The notes under the pieces are model-generated. The model searched no databases. It was given only the letters and a program-made list of their open reading frames with translations, and was not told the origin of the DNA. A DNA stretch of 64,000 bases, taken from positions 1-64,000 of the forward strand of contig URVC01000009.1 in NCBI GenBank assembly GCA_900551245.1, in the 5' to 3' direction. Made by a program: the position numbers and the translations under genes. Below are positions 34,563 through 42,505 of this stretch, one piece after another; within the stretch, counting starts at the first letter, position 1; every line of letters starts with the position of its first letter. Source of the DNA: an uncultured bacterium. Its GTDB lineage: Bacteria > Verrucomicrobiota > Lentisphaeria > Victivallales > Victivallaceae.

Positions 34563-35360
34563 GTGAAATTGTTTCGCATCGGCTTGTGGAGTGCGGCGAG
34601 CGCCGCGATGGCGGTGCTGCTGCTGACGACCGCTGTCGGCTGTATGGCGGACCGGTTCATCTTTCAGCCGCCGCAGGGGAATCCTGCCGCGGCGCAGAAG
34701 GCGGAGCTTCTGCCGGTTGCGGAAAAGATTTCCATTGCGGTGCAACACCATCCGGCTCCGTCGGAGGAGGCGTTCACCGTGCTCTACTGCCACGGCAACG
34801 CGGAGGACCTCTCCGGACTGCGTTACCGCCTGCCGCAGTTCACGGCGCACGGCTATGGAATTGCCGCCTTCGACTATGAAGGATACGGCGCCAGCGGCGG
34901 AACTCCTTCTGAAGGCAACGTATACCGTGATGCCGAGCGGGTATGGCATTATCTCACCGGGGAGAAGAAGATTCCGGCGGAGCGGATTGTGCTTTACGGC
35001 CGGAGTCTCGGGAGCGGGCCCGCCTGTTATCTGGCGGAGCGTTTTCCTGCGGCGGCACTGGTGCTGGAAGCGCCGTTCACCAGTACATTCGCTGTGGCGG
35101 GGGTGGCGTGGCTGCCGGGCGACCGTTTCCCGAACCTTGACCGGATCCGGCGGGTGAAATGCCCGGTGCTGATCTTCCACGGCGACCGGGACCGGGTGAT
35201 TCCGCCGGAGCACGGGAAGGCGCTCTACGAGGCGGCGCCGGGGCGGAAGCGGCTCTGTCCGGTCCCCGGGGCGGGGCACAACAATCTTACCGCCGTCGCC
35301 GGAGAGGCGTACTGGCGGGAGCTGGCGGAATTTCTGAACGGCAGTTCCATCGTGAAGTGA
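34563..35360 (+). CDS. Alpha/beta hydrolase, probable lipoprotein
   Basis: A 265-residue hydrolase. The N-terminus is hydrophobic and ends in TTAVGC, so Cys27 could be a lipobox cysteine anchoring the protein in a membrane. The nucleophile elbow GRSLGS gives Ser148; HGDRDRVIP supplies the acid (about Asp208/210) and GAGHNNL the His (239). The oxyanion segment is YCHGNAED. It belongs to the ABHD17-like/FrsA-like subgroup (YEGYGASGGTPSE). Translation starts at GTG 34563 behind a strong GGGAGGAGA. It may be cotranscribed with the RNase gene 42 bp upstream. Substrate unknown. Confidence 0.82.
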   Translation: MKLFRIGLWSAASAAMAVLLLTTAVGCMADRFIFQPPQGNPAAAQKAELLPVAEKISIAVQHHPAPSEEAFTVLYCHGNAEDLSGLRYRLPQFTAHGYGIAAFDYEGYGASGGTPSEGNVYRDAERVWHYLTGEKKIPAERIVLYGRSLGSGPACYLAERFPAAALVLEAPFTSTFAVAGVAWLPGDRFPNLDRIRRVKCPVLIFHGDRDRVIPPEHGKALYEAAPGRKRLCPVPGAGHNNLTAVAGEAYWRELAEFLNGSSIVK

Positions 35361-35384
35361 TTGGCGGAACTTGTTCGGAGAGAT

Positions 35385-36224
35385 CTATTTCTCCGGGAGC
35401 GTTTCATCCGGTTCCGGTGCCGGGTGATTGCGCCGGTACTCCGTCGGCGACTGCCCGCAGAAGCGGCGAAACCGGGTGGAGAAGTAGAAGGGATCCCCCA
35501 GCCCCAGCTGCCGGACAATTTCCGCAACCGGCAGAGAGGTGCTCTGGAGAAGGAACTGCGCACGCAGCAGCTGTTGAAATTCCCGCCAGGCCCGCGGAGA
35601 AACTCCGGTCGCCTCTTTGAACGCCGTATAGAATTTTGTGCGCGACATGCAGCAGAGGGCCGCGATGCGGTCCACGGATATGCTCTCCTCCGGCCCCTGC
35701 AGCAGCAGGCGCTGAGCCCGGGCGAGCCACTCCCGCCCGTCGCCGCGGCTTTGTGAATCTCCGGCGAAACCGCGCATGATTGCCTCTTCGAGCAGTGCAT
35801 AGGCCAGGCCGTGCCATCCCGGCGCCCGGCGGTGGTCGAGTTGAAGGGCTTCGAGCAGGGCCGCCTTGGTGCGCCGGAGGTCCGTTCCGGTCAAACGGCA
35901 GCGTCGCAATCCCGGCACCTCCTCCGGCCAATGGATTTCCGCGGTCAGGTGCGGGCGCATGAGAAAATGAAACCAGATGAGGTTCCAGCCCGGTTCTGCC
36001 TGGAAAAGGTGCGGATGTTCCGGCGCAATGAGAATCATCTCGCCCGGCTCCGATTCAAAACTATGTTCGCCGAGAGAAATTTTCCCGTGGCCGGCGAGGG
36101 TTGCGAGCAGACTCCAGTCATGCAGCCAGTGGCTCCGCCATTGGTAGGAGCTGTTCTCTACAACATCTGTCCGGCCGGAGAAAAAATCCGCGTCCTGGCT
36201 TGGTCCGAGAAATACTTGAGCCAT
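35385..36224 (-). CDS. AraC-family transcriptional regulator
   Basis: A 279-residue regulator with an N-terminal cupin-like sensor region (HGKISLGEHSFESEPGEMIL) and a C-terminal double helix-turn-helix: RIAALCCMSRTKFYTAFKEA and VAEIVRQLGLGDPFYFSTRF, ending QSPTEYRRNH. It is divergent from the ADP-ribosylglycohydrolase-family gene, and the intergenic region holds a perfect 15-bp palindrome. The ATG at 36224 has no clear Shine-Dalgarno. Confidence 0.87.
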   Translation of the reverse strand: MAQVFLGPSQDADFFSGRTDVVENSSYQWRSHWLHDWSLLATLAGHGKISLGEHSFESEPGEMILIAPEHPHLFQAEPGWNLIWFHFLMRPHLTAEIHWPEEVPGLRRCRLTGTDLRRTKAALLEALQLDHRRAPGWHGLAYALLEEAIMRGFAGDSQSRGDGREWLARAQRLLLQGPEESISVDRIAALCCMSRTKFYTAFKEATGVSPRAWREFQQLLRAQFLLQSTSLPVAEIVRQLGLGDPFYFSTRFRRFCGQSPTEYRRNHPAPEPDETLPEK

Positions 36225-36247
36225 TTTTGAACAAAATTAAAGGTGTT

Positions 36248-36262
36248 TGGAACAATGTTCCA
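36248..36262. promoter_or_regulatory. Perfect palindrome, candidate operator
   Basis: TGGAACA-A-TGTTCCA is a perfect 7+1+7 inverted repeat in the gap between the divergent AraC and ADP-ribosylglycohydrolase genes. It lies directly upstream of the candidate -35 at 36263, a usual position for an activator or a shared repressor site. Binding is inferred. Confidence 0.55.
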
Positions 36263-36291
36263 TTGGGTTTTCCCTTGCTTTGTGGCATAAT
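36263..36291 (+). promoter_or_regulatory. Promoter of the ADP-ribosylglycohydrolase-family gene
   Basis: TTGGGT (36263-36268, weak -35) and CATAAT (36286-36291) are 17 bases apart. A weak -35 beside a palindrome fits activator-dependent transcription. Confidence 0.5.
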
Positions 36292-36344
36292 ATACGCAGG
36301 ATACACCGAAAAAGCAAATGGTTTCTCAGAAAGGAAACAGGACA

Positions 36345-37892
36345 ATGTTTGGAGAGAAAATTCCGTCGGCGGAAAGAATCAATATCGAGGAATTCCGGGA
36401 TAAAGTTCTCGGTTGCTGGACCGGCAAGAACATCGGCGGCACATTGGGAACTCCGCTGGAAGGCCGGCGCGAGATGAGCGATCTGACGTTCTATCAGCAG
36501 GAGCTGGGCGGAAATCCCGCGCCCAATGACGACCTCGACCTGCAGCTGGTCTGGCTGCTCGCCGTGGAACAGCGCGGAGCCTACCGCCTGACGGAACGTG
36601 CGCTCGGCGAATATTGGATGCGTTATATCTCCGGGCCATGGAACGAATATGGCACCGCCAAGGCCAATATCGTCAACGGACTTTATCCGCCGCTCTCCGG
36701 ATTCTGCAACAACGAGAAATGGAAGTACAGCAACGGCGCCTGGATCCGCTCGGAAGTCTGGGCGTGCCTCTTCCCCGCCGTTCCGGATGAGGTCGTCCGG
36801 TTCGCCTGGCTCGACGCCTGCGTCGATCACTGCGGCGAGGGAATTTATGCGGAGATCTTTACCGCGGTGCTTGAATCCGCCGCGTTTGTCGAACGCGACG
36901 TGCGCAAACTCATCGATATCGCGCTTGCGAGAATTCCTGCCGATTGCCGCGTCGCCCGCAGCGTGAAACTGGCGATGGAATGCTACGACTCCGGCATCGA
37001 CTGGCGCACTGCCCGGAACCGTATTGTTGAAGAGAGTGCGGATCTCGGCTGGTTCCAGGCACCGGCCAACCTCGGGTTTGTCGTGCTTGGACTTCTGTAC
37101 GGAGAGGGGGATTTCGGGCGCAGCATCTGCATTGCCGTCAACTGCGGCGACGACACCGACTGCACCGGAGCAACCGTCGGCGCGATACTCGGAATCCTGA
37201 TGGGCAGGAAGAATCTGCCGCAGAAATGGACCGAACCGATCGGCAATACAATCCGGACCGTTGCGGTGCAGAATTATCAACTCTATGTTCCGGCTACTCT
37301 TGAGGAACTGACCGACCGGGTCATTCATGCCAAGCTTCAGGTGGAACGGGAAAATCCGACGTTGCCGCACCTTTCTGCCGATGAAACGCGCATCTCCGAA
37401 ACATACCGGGAGCGGTTCGTCGAAGCCGGAGAAGCGGTGGAGCGGGTGCTGGCGCGTTCGAGCCGGGCGCTCGGCTTCGATCTGCCGTGGGGCGTTCTGA
37501 CGATCGACTATGGAACAAGTCCCGTCACGGCTCCGGGGGAGACGCAGAAGCTCACGCTGACGCTTACCGATTGCCCCCATGACAACCGGCTCGCCTGCTT
37601 CGACTGGCAGCTTCCGGAAGGGTGGACCATGAATCCCGGCGCCTCCTTCGCTCTCCAGAGCCGGCAGCGGATGAGTTCTTCCATTACAGTTGAAATCACC
37701 CCCGGGGAGTTCCGGGACTCCGTAGTTTATCTGCCGGTTTCCCTGCGGCTGTCGGACCGGCGCTCGCCGCTCTGGCTGACCGTTCCGTTTCAGTTGCGCG
37801 GAGCAATCGGGATGGAGGAGCTTGTGTACAGCGAGTGGTACAAAGATGACGAAGACCGGCTCTTTGCCCGCCGCGCCGAAAAATTGTTTTAA
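36345..37892 (+). CDS. ADP-ribosylglycohydrolase-family protein with C-terminal beta domain
   Basis: A 515-residue protein. The first ~330 residues follow the DraG/ADP-ribosylglycohydrolase fold: LGCWTGKNIGGTLGTPLEG, then NDDLDLQLVWL (usual form DDT) and the C-terminal metal motif CGDDTDCTGATVGAILG. The last ~130 residues are strand-rich (TSPVTAPGETQKLTLTLTD), like an Ig or NEW-type module. There is no signal peptide. The start at 36345 has AAAGGA upstream, better than the ATG at 36318. Enzymes with this C-terminal addition sit next to sugar genes, so a nucleoside-glycan or sugar substrate is possible. True specificity is unknown. Confidence 0.75.
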   Translation: MFGEKIPSAERINIEEFRDKVLGCWTGKNIGGTLGTPLEGRREMSDLTFYQQELGGNPAPNDDLDLQLVWLLAVEQRGAYRLTERALGEYWMRYISGPWNEYGTAKANIVNGLYPPLSGFCNNEKWKYSNGAWIRSEVWACLFPAVPDEVVRFAWLDACVDHCGEGIYAEIFTAVLESAAFVERDVRKLIDIALARIPADCRVARSVKLAMECYDSGIDWRTARNRIVEESADLGWFQAPANLGFVVLGLLYGEGDFGRSICIAVNCGDDTDCTGATVGAILGILMGRKNLPQKWTEPIGNTIRTVAVQNYQLYVPATLEELTDRVIHAKLQVERENPTLPHLSADETRISETYRERFVEAGEAVERVLARSSRALGFDLPWGVLTIDYGTSPVTAPGETQKLTLTLTDCPHDNRLACFDWQLPEGWTMNPGASFALQSRQRMSSSITVEITPGEFRDSVVYLPVSLRLSDRRSPLWLTVPFQLRGAIGMEELVYSEWYKDDEDRLFARRAEKLF

Positions 37893-38232
37893 ATGAATGG
37901 ATGAGCTGTATGAAGTGAGCAAGGAAAAAACAGGGGCATTGCCGGGTGAAGACACGAGATGGCGGAAAGTTTTTTTGTGATCGATGTCCAGCGGGGAGGG
38001 GGGCGGTGGAATCCAACGATCCTCCCCCGACCGGAATCCTTTGCGCATCTTTCGCCATTGCAGAAGCCATGTCATCGGGCAGGTACATGCCGTTGACCTG
38101 TACGCATCAGCGGTTCCGGGCGAGGGGGGACCGGTCCGGAAGATATTCGACCGGCCGGGGATGCAAAACACAGACAGGTTTTATGGAAGGCATTCAGAAA
38201 GAACAGCAGGTGAACGGAAAGGAAAACGATTC
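37893..38232. other. 340-bp intergenic stretch, no recognisable gene
   Basis: Neither strand gives a coding region I would defend, and I see no clear promoter pair or terminator. It is the leader region of the pseudopilin at 38233. Confidence 0.5.
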
Positions 38233-38904
38233 ATGAAACGTATGAAGGGATTTACTCTTGTCGAACTCCTGGTTGTAATCGCGATCATCGCCATTCTGGC
38301 CGCCATGCTGCTGCCCGCATTGAATAAATCACGTGACTCGGCGAAAAAGACGCAATGTGTCAACACGTTGAAACAATATCTCTCCGCCGGACAGTTTTAT
38401 TCGGTGGATTCCGACGGCTGGTGGGTTCCCTCTCAGGAATTTGGGGATAAGCGGCAGTGGTACAAGCTCCCTGCATTTGTCAACTACCTCGGAATCCGGC
38501 ACAATCTGGAGACTGACTATACGGAACGGTACCCAGTTTCGTTGTTATGTCCGGTTTCCCAGGGGGCCATGTATGATGTGAAAAACGGAAGGGGAAGGGT
38601 GATAAATTCTTATGGAATGAGCTATGCAACCGTATGGAACACGACGCGCGCCCTGCGGTTGAATCGGTTGAAGCGGCCGAGTTCCTCGGCATCGTGGGCT
38701 GATGGACTCGACTGGATGCTGTACGACAGCAACATCCCCGGCTATTTTCAAAACGGGGAAAGTGTGACGGGCGCGGGAAAAGTCGCATACCGCCATTCGC
38801 AGTCACTGAATGCCGGAATGCTCGACGGCCATGTGACCAACTACAACTACCGCTATTTGCAACGGCCGGAGAACTTCAATCAGATGTTGAAGAACTTCTA
38901 TTGA
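38233..38904 (+). CDS. Pseudopilin-like protein with canonical cleavage site
   Basis: A 223-residue protein starting MKRMKGFTLVELLVVIAIIA. This is a textbook prepilin leader with Gly at -1, Phe at +1 and Glu at +5, unlike the other three pseudopilin-like proteins in the window. The C-terminus has HSQSLNAGMLDG, a perfect H-X9-DG motif. The start at 38233 has AAAGGAAA upstream. It is not immediately followed by a secreted enzyme; its upstream neighbour is the ADP-ribosylglycohydrolase-family gene 340 bp away. Function unknown. Confidence 0.85.
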   Translation: MKRMKGFTLVELLVVIAIIAILAAMLLPALNKSRDSAKKTQCVNTLKQYLSAGQFYSVDSDGWWVPSQEFGDKRQWYKLPAFVNYLGIRHNLETDYTERYPVSLLCPVSQGAMYDVKNGRGRVINSYGMSYATVWNTTRALRLNRLKRPSSSASWADGLDWMLYDSNIPGYFQNGESVTGAGKVAYRHSQSLNAGMLDGHVTNYNYRYLQRPENFNQMLKNFY

Positions 38905-38925
38905 GGCATTCCCGGAAGAGTGCCG

Positions 38926-39297
38926 TCACAGGCAGGAGAGCAGCAGCCAGAGCAGGAGAAGAATCAGGAGCAGCGTACCGCAACCGATGCCGGTCTGGAC
39001 GTCGCGCGGTTTCCCCGCGGGCCAGCGGGCGCCGCACTGGTTGCATACCATCTCCACATCATTGGCGCCGAGCAGGCCGAGCAGCAGCCCCACCCAGCCG
39101 AAGAGCAGCAGTCCGAGACAGCCGCAACCGGGATCGTAATTCTTGCGCACCGCTGAAATCTGCGTGGAACCGCAGGAGGGGCAGCACACCGGGGTTTCCC
39201 GGTTGTTTCGCCGGAACGAGGCGGAGCCGGTTCCGCCGCAGTTCGGGCAGCAGGGCTGGTCGTCGCGTACTTCTGCACCGCATTTTGCACATTTCAT
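38926..39297 (-). CDS. Zinc-ribbon membrane protein, LITAF-like arrangement
   Basis: A 123-residue protein. An N-terminal zinc ribbon (CAKCGAEVRDDQPCCPNCGG) is followed by a second half where CCPSCGS and VCNQCG flank a hydrophobic stretch (GCLGLLLFGWVGLLLGLLGA). That order, knuckle-hydrophobic-knuckle, is the LITAF-like arrangement of a membrane-inserted zinc domain. A further hydrophobic segment ends the protein. The start at 39297 has an AGAGGAGA site. Function unknown; the LITAF comparison is by layout only. Confidence 0.6.
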   Translation of the reverse strand: MKCAKCGAEVRDDQPCCPNCGGTGSASFRRNNRETPVCCPSCGSTQISAVRKNYDPGCGCLGLLLFGWVGLLLGLLGANDVEMVCNQCGARWPAGKPRDVQTGIGCGTLLLILLLLWLLLSCL

Positions 39298-39407
39298 ACT
39301 GGCAGGATTCTCCTCTGTTTTACCTGCAAGATAGTGCAAAATCGGCGGATATCAAGTCCTGATCAGAATTTTTTCAAGGTTCTTCCGGAAAATTCCTGGA
39401 ACCTCTC

Positions 39408-39436
39408 TTGAATTTTTCCGGATGCGGCTCTATTTT
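39408..39436 (+). promoter_or_regulatory. Promoter of the 220-aa membrane protein gene
   Basis: TTGAAT (39408-39413) and TATTTT (39431-39436) are 17 bases apart, followed by a leader of about 33 bases with an AAGGAG site. Confidence 0.55.
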
Positions 39437-39475
39437 GGCTGCAGTGGGAGCTTGAAGCGCAAGGAGTTTTGAAGC

Positions 39476-40138
39476 ATGCTCAGCGAAAAGAATTCAGAGA
39501 AGGTTGCCGTTTACGTTGCATTGATCGCGTCGATTCTGGCTCTTATCATCACGATAGTCAACTATTTCGCCCCGTCCGGAACGTTGTTTGCCGGTTCCGC
39601 CGGAGCGTCGGCTCCCGCGCCGGTGCGCCGTCCCGGCGGCAGTGGCGGCGGGCGGATGATGCGCGGCTCCGCTGGAACCCCGGAATACCTGCGGACGTGT
39701 GAAGAACAGATCAAACTTTTCGATCAGCTTCGCCAGCTGACGGAAGAGGCATGTCGGGCCGGTTCCGCGTCGGTCGATGATGTGTATCAAATTCAGCTGG
39801 AACAGGATAAACTTCGTTTGAATCTGATGCGCCAGAAGAGCGGACGTCGTGCGTTTTCCTCCTTTGCCGAGGCGTATCTCACCTGGATGAATGCGGACAG
39901 GTCCGTGCAGGCTGCCGAAGCGAGATGCAAAGCCGGCCGTGATACGACCAAGTCCGTCATTGCGGCGCAGATCAGACGGAATGAGGCGGCACTGCGATTG
40001 ATGCAGCTGGAACGCCGTCTTGACCCGGAGAAGGTTGCCGAAGCGAAGGCGGCGGTTGCCGGTTATCCGGAAAAGCTCTCCGACGAACAGTTGGAGAAAC
40101 TCCTTGCCGCCGAACAACGCTCTTTCGGCCCCCGGTAA
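39476..40138 (+). CDS. Membrane-anchored helical protein with OEP-like repeats
   Basis: A 220-residue protein of unknown function. Residues about 10-30 are a membrane anchor, 35-65 a Gly/Ala/Arg-rich linker, and the remainder is helical. It contains two similar segments: EEACRAGSASVDDVYQIQLE and EARCKAGRDTTKSVIAAQIR, each followed by a leucine-rich helix. This 'A-x-G-x-S-x-D-V-x-A' repeat resembles the helical hairpins of TolC/OEP efflux proteins, though this is far too short to be one. It is convergent with the CE7 esterase gene, 11 bp away. Confidence 0.6.
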   Translation: MLSEKNSEKVAVYVALIASILALIITIVNYFAPSGTLFAGSAGASAPAPVRRPGGSGGGRMMRGSAGTPEYLRTCEEQIKLFDQLRQLTEEACRAGSASVDDVYQIQLEQDKLRLNLMRQKSGRRAFSSFAEAYLTWMNADRSVQAAEARCKAGRDTTKSVIAAQIRRNEAALRLMQLERRLDPEKVAEAKAAVAGYPEKLSDEQLEKLLAAEQRSFGPR

Positions 40139-40149
40139 CCGGCGGGGCT

Positions 40150-41460
40150 TCACGGCAATGCCGCGGGAGCCTTCTGGACCATCCGGGCGGCTTTCTTTTG
40201 ATCGTAACCGAAATATGCTCCGTGTTCAAGTCCTTGATAAAAGGTCAGTTCCTTGCGTCCCTTCAGCTGGTTGTAGAGGACTTGGACACCGGAGGGCGGG
40301 CAGGTCCAGTCGGAGAGACCCGCGGTGATTTGAACCGGACACGTTATGCGGGCGGCAAAATGCACGGTGTCATAATATCCCAGGCCTGGGCGCCAGTCCG
40401 GCCGCCAGCCGCGGATACGCCCCCGGGTGACGCCTCCGAGATCGCACAGCCACGGAATTGAAATCCGGCAGTTGGTGGCATCCGGCGTCAGCGCCGTCAC
40501 CGCAACCGCCTGGAAGGCTCCCTGACTGCCGCCGGAAAACTGAATCCGTCTGCCGTCCCACTCCGGAAGGGTCCGGCCGTATTCCACTGCACGCAAATTG
40601 CGAAGAATCATGTATTTGAAGTAGCAACTTCCGGGGGATTCATTCTCTTCATTGCGAAAGCCGTACCGCCGGAGTTCTCCCCGGGCAAGGGTATCGTAGT
40701 AGTTCGCATCACCGTCGTTGCGGATTCCGTGAGCGTTGATGATCAACGCGATGGCGTTGGATAGACGGCGCGGGCGAATCGCATGAACGGCGTAGCCGTC
40801 AAACTGGATGTCCAGCGGCAGAGACCGGGGAGCCGCCTTCCGGGGAATGGTGAGATAGCCGCGAGCCGGGCGGGGGCCGGGGGCGGCGATGGTGAGATCA
40901 TAGACGGTGAAATTGGAATCCTGCTGCCGGATGACCCGCTCCACCTTGAGAGGAACATCCGCCAGTTCCCGGCGCGCTTTTGTCCAGAAGTCGTCGAAGT
41001 CGCGGGGTTCCGGCAGGGCGGGGCGGAGTTGTTCTGGTTCGACACAGCCGCCCATCCCGTATTGAATGTCACGCAGTTGCTGGTTACGCCAGGGGCGTCT
41101 GGCCGCATTCCCCTGCGGTGTCAACAGAGTGGCACGCGCCATTACGAAGCCGGGGCGGCTGAGCGAGGCGGTGATTTCCAACGGCTTCCCGGCGGAAACT
41201 TCATGAACCGTTTCGGTTCGGCGTCCGTCATCGGCCGCCAGGGTGATTCGTACCTTGCCCGGCACGGGCTGGTCTGCATTCAGAATGCGGAAATAGAATT
41301 TCATCGGCTCGCCGGGCTGATACCGCGCCTCAGGGCGGTCGGTCCAGCCGGTTATGGTCCAGGCGGTGTACTCCTCCGCACGGGCCGGAAGAACGGCAAC
41401 GAGAGCGGCGGTTGCAACAGCTGGAAGGAGGCGGGGAAAAAGATGGCGAGTCACATTCAT
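40150..41460 (-). CDS. Secreted CE7-family acetyl esterase
   Basis: A 436-residue secreted protein with signal peptide (residues 1-28, ending LPARA). The catalytic part (about 130-436) is a CE7 acetyl-xylan/cephalosporin C deacetylase: GGSQGA with Ser312, GLSDWTCPP with Asp384 and LEHG with His413. It should remove acetyl groups from xylan or xylo-oligosaccharides. An N-terminal beta domain (about 29-125) precedes it. GTAGGAG abuts ATG 41460 with no spacing, whereas GTG 41454, two codons in, lies 6 bases after GGAG, so the true start may be 41454. The gene is 3 bp after the pseudopilin and is cotranscribed. Confidence 0.87.
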   Translation of the reverse strand: MNVTRHLFPRLLPAVATAALVAVLPARAEEYTAWTITGWTDRPEARYQPGEPMKFYFRILNADQPVPGKVRITLAADDGRRTETVHEVSAGKPLEITASLSRPGFVMARATLLTPQGNAARRPWRNQQLRDIQYGMGGCVEPEQLRPALPEPRDFDDFWTKARRELADVPLKVERVIRQQDSNFTVYDLTIAAPGPRPARGYLTIPRKAAPRSLPLDIQFDGYAVHAIRPRRLSNAIALIINAHGIRNDGDANYYDTLARGELRRYGFRNEENESPGSCYFKYMILRNLRAVEYGRTLPEWDGRRIQFSGGSQGAFQAVAVTALTPDATNCRISIPWLCDLGGVTRGRIRGWRPDWRPGLGYYDTVHFAARITCPVQITAGLSDWTCPPSGVQVLYNQLKGRKELTFYQGLEHGAYFGYDQKKAARMVQKAPAALP

Positions 41461-41463
41461 CTC

Positions 41464-42237
41464 CTACAGTATGATTTTTGCTCCGTTGACATAGATCGTT
41501 CTTCCGGTCGGCCAGTAAAGGACGGTCATCAGTTCCCGGCGGTTCACCGACCGGGCACTGCCGTCGAACATCAACGTGTTCATCTTGCCGTTGTGTCGGA
41601 GGTCGGCCAGCGTATTGCTGCCGGTGCGGGTGATCTGGGAGCACTGATTGTCCTGATAGAGAGATTCGCCCAGCTGGAAAATGCGGAAATTCCGGGGAAA
41701 ACTGCCGGCATTGCGCCAGCCGCGTTCCTGCTGCGGCACTTTGGCCGCCTGAATGCAGAGATATTCCGTCGTCGAACCTTCCCCCGGCGGCGCGAGCATG
41801 ATGTTCGAAGTACCGCTGACGGAAGCGTTCTGCTTGAAATCCGCCACATTGACATTGGCCCCGTAGGTGGTGGTGAAGGAATCCTGGATGAACGGCGCCG
41901 CCGGGCAGCGGAATACGCCGCTGTTCAGGCTTCTGAGGGCTCCGGCCGAATTTGCCGGGTCGTATCCGGTCAGAAATGCGGCAAACCATCTCTGCCCGTC
42001 ATCATATTTCCAGCTGTGCATGACCAGATCCCGGTTGTCACCCATGTAGAGGGCGAACATCGTACCAATCTGTTTCATATTGCTCAAGCAGCTGATCGAA
42101 CGGGCTTTTTCCCTGCTTTTGTTCAAGGCCGGCAGCAAAAGAGCTGCCAGAATCGCGATGATCGCGATTACGATCAGCAGTTCAATAAGAGTAAAATTGG
42201 ATTTTCCTTTTCCATCTCTCTTTGATGTGTCCATCAT
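41464..42237 (-). CDS. Pseudopilin-like protein, operon with CE7 esterase
   Basis: A 257-residue protein. A short basic leader is followed by FTLIELLIVIAIIAILAA, but the residues before Phe are Ser-Asn, so the canonical Gly at -1 is missing. The conserved Glu at +5 is present. The C-terminus has HNGKMNTLMFDG, a perfect H-X9-DG motif. ATG 42237 has CAGGAGA 8 bases upstream, and a promoter with perfect TATAAT lies at 42283-42310. It precedes the secreted CE7 esterase by 3 bp. Confidence 0.85.
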   Translation of the reverse strand: MMDTSKRDGKGKSNFTLIELLIVIAIIAILAALLLPALNKSREKARSISCLSNMKQIGTMFALYMGDNRDLVMHSWKYDDGQRWFAAFLTGYDPANSAGALRSLNSGVFRCPAAPFIQDSFTTTYGANVNVADFKQNASVSGTSNIMLAPPGEGSTTEYLCIQAAKVPQQERGWRNAGSFPRNFRIFQLGESLYQDNQCSQITRTGSNTLADLRHNGKMNTLMFDGSARSVNRRELMTVLYWPTGRTIYVNGAKIIL

Positions 42238-42282
42238 CGTCTGGTCTCCTGTTTGAACAAAATACAATATTATTTTATATTA

Positions 42283-42310
42283 ATTATATTCAAAAATCGG
42301 GAAAAGTCAA
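42283..42310 (-). promoter_or_regulatory. Promoter of the pseudopilin-CE7 operon
   Basis: On the minus strand TTGACT (42305-42310) and TATAAT (42283-42288) are 16 bases apart. Downstream at 42264-42276, ACAATA-T-TATTTT is a near-palindrome similar to one at 47195-47207, a possible shared operator. Confidence 0.7.
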
Positions 42311-42505
42311 GAGGCGCGGAAAAAATTTTTGAAAATAAACCATGAGAGAAACAGAGGGTGACACTCAGAGAAAAGAGGGAATCTTTTTGCGGTATGCCGG
42401 TGGAAAAAAGCGCAAAACCATGTTATTTTAAAAGGAGCAATTCTCCGGCGGTGCTCCGCATCCGGATTGCGGTTCCCCTCCAGATTCAAAAATGAGGTGA
42501 ATATC

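Noticed and set aside
33264..35279. 671-codon minus-strand open frame opposite the RNase and hydrolase genes
   Set aside because: It spans two real genes in the other direction, is Arg/Pro/Gly-rich and has no recognisable motif.
36237..38171. 644-codon minus-strand open frame opposite the ADP-ribosylglycohydrolase-family gene
   Set aside because: Shadow of a motif-bearing gene; it also runs through the intergenic promoter and palindrome.
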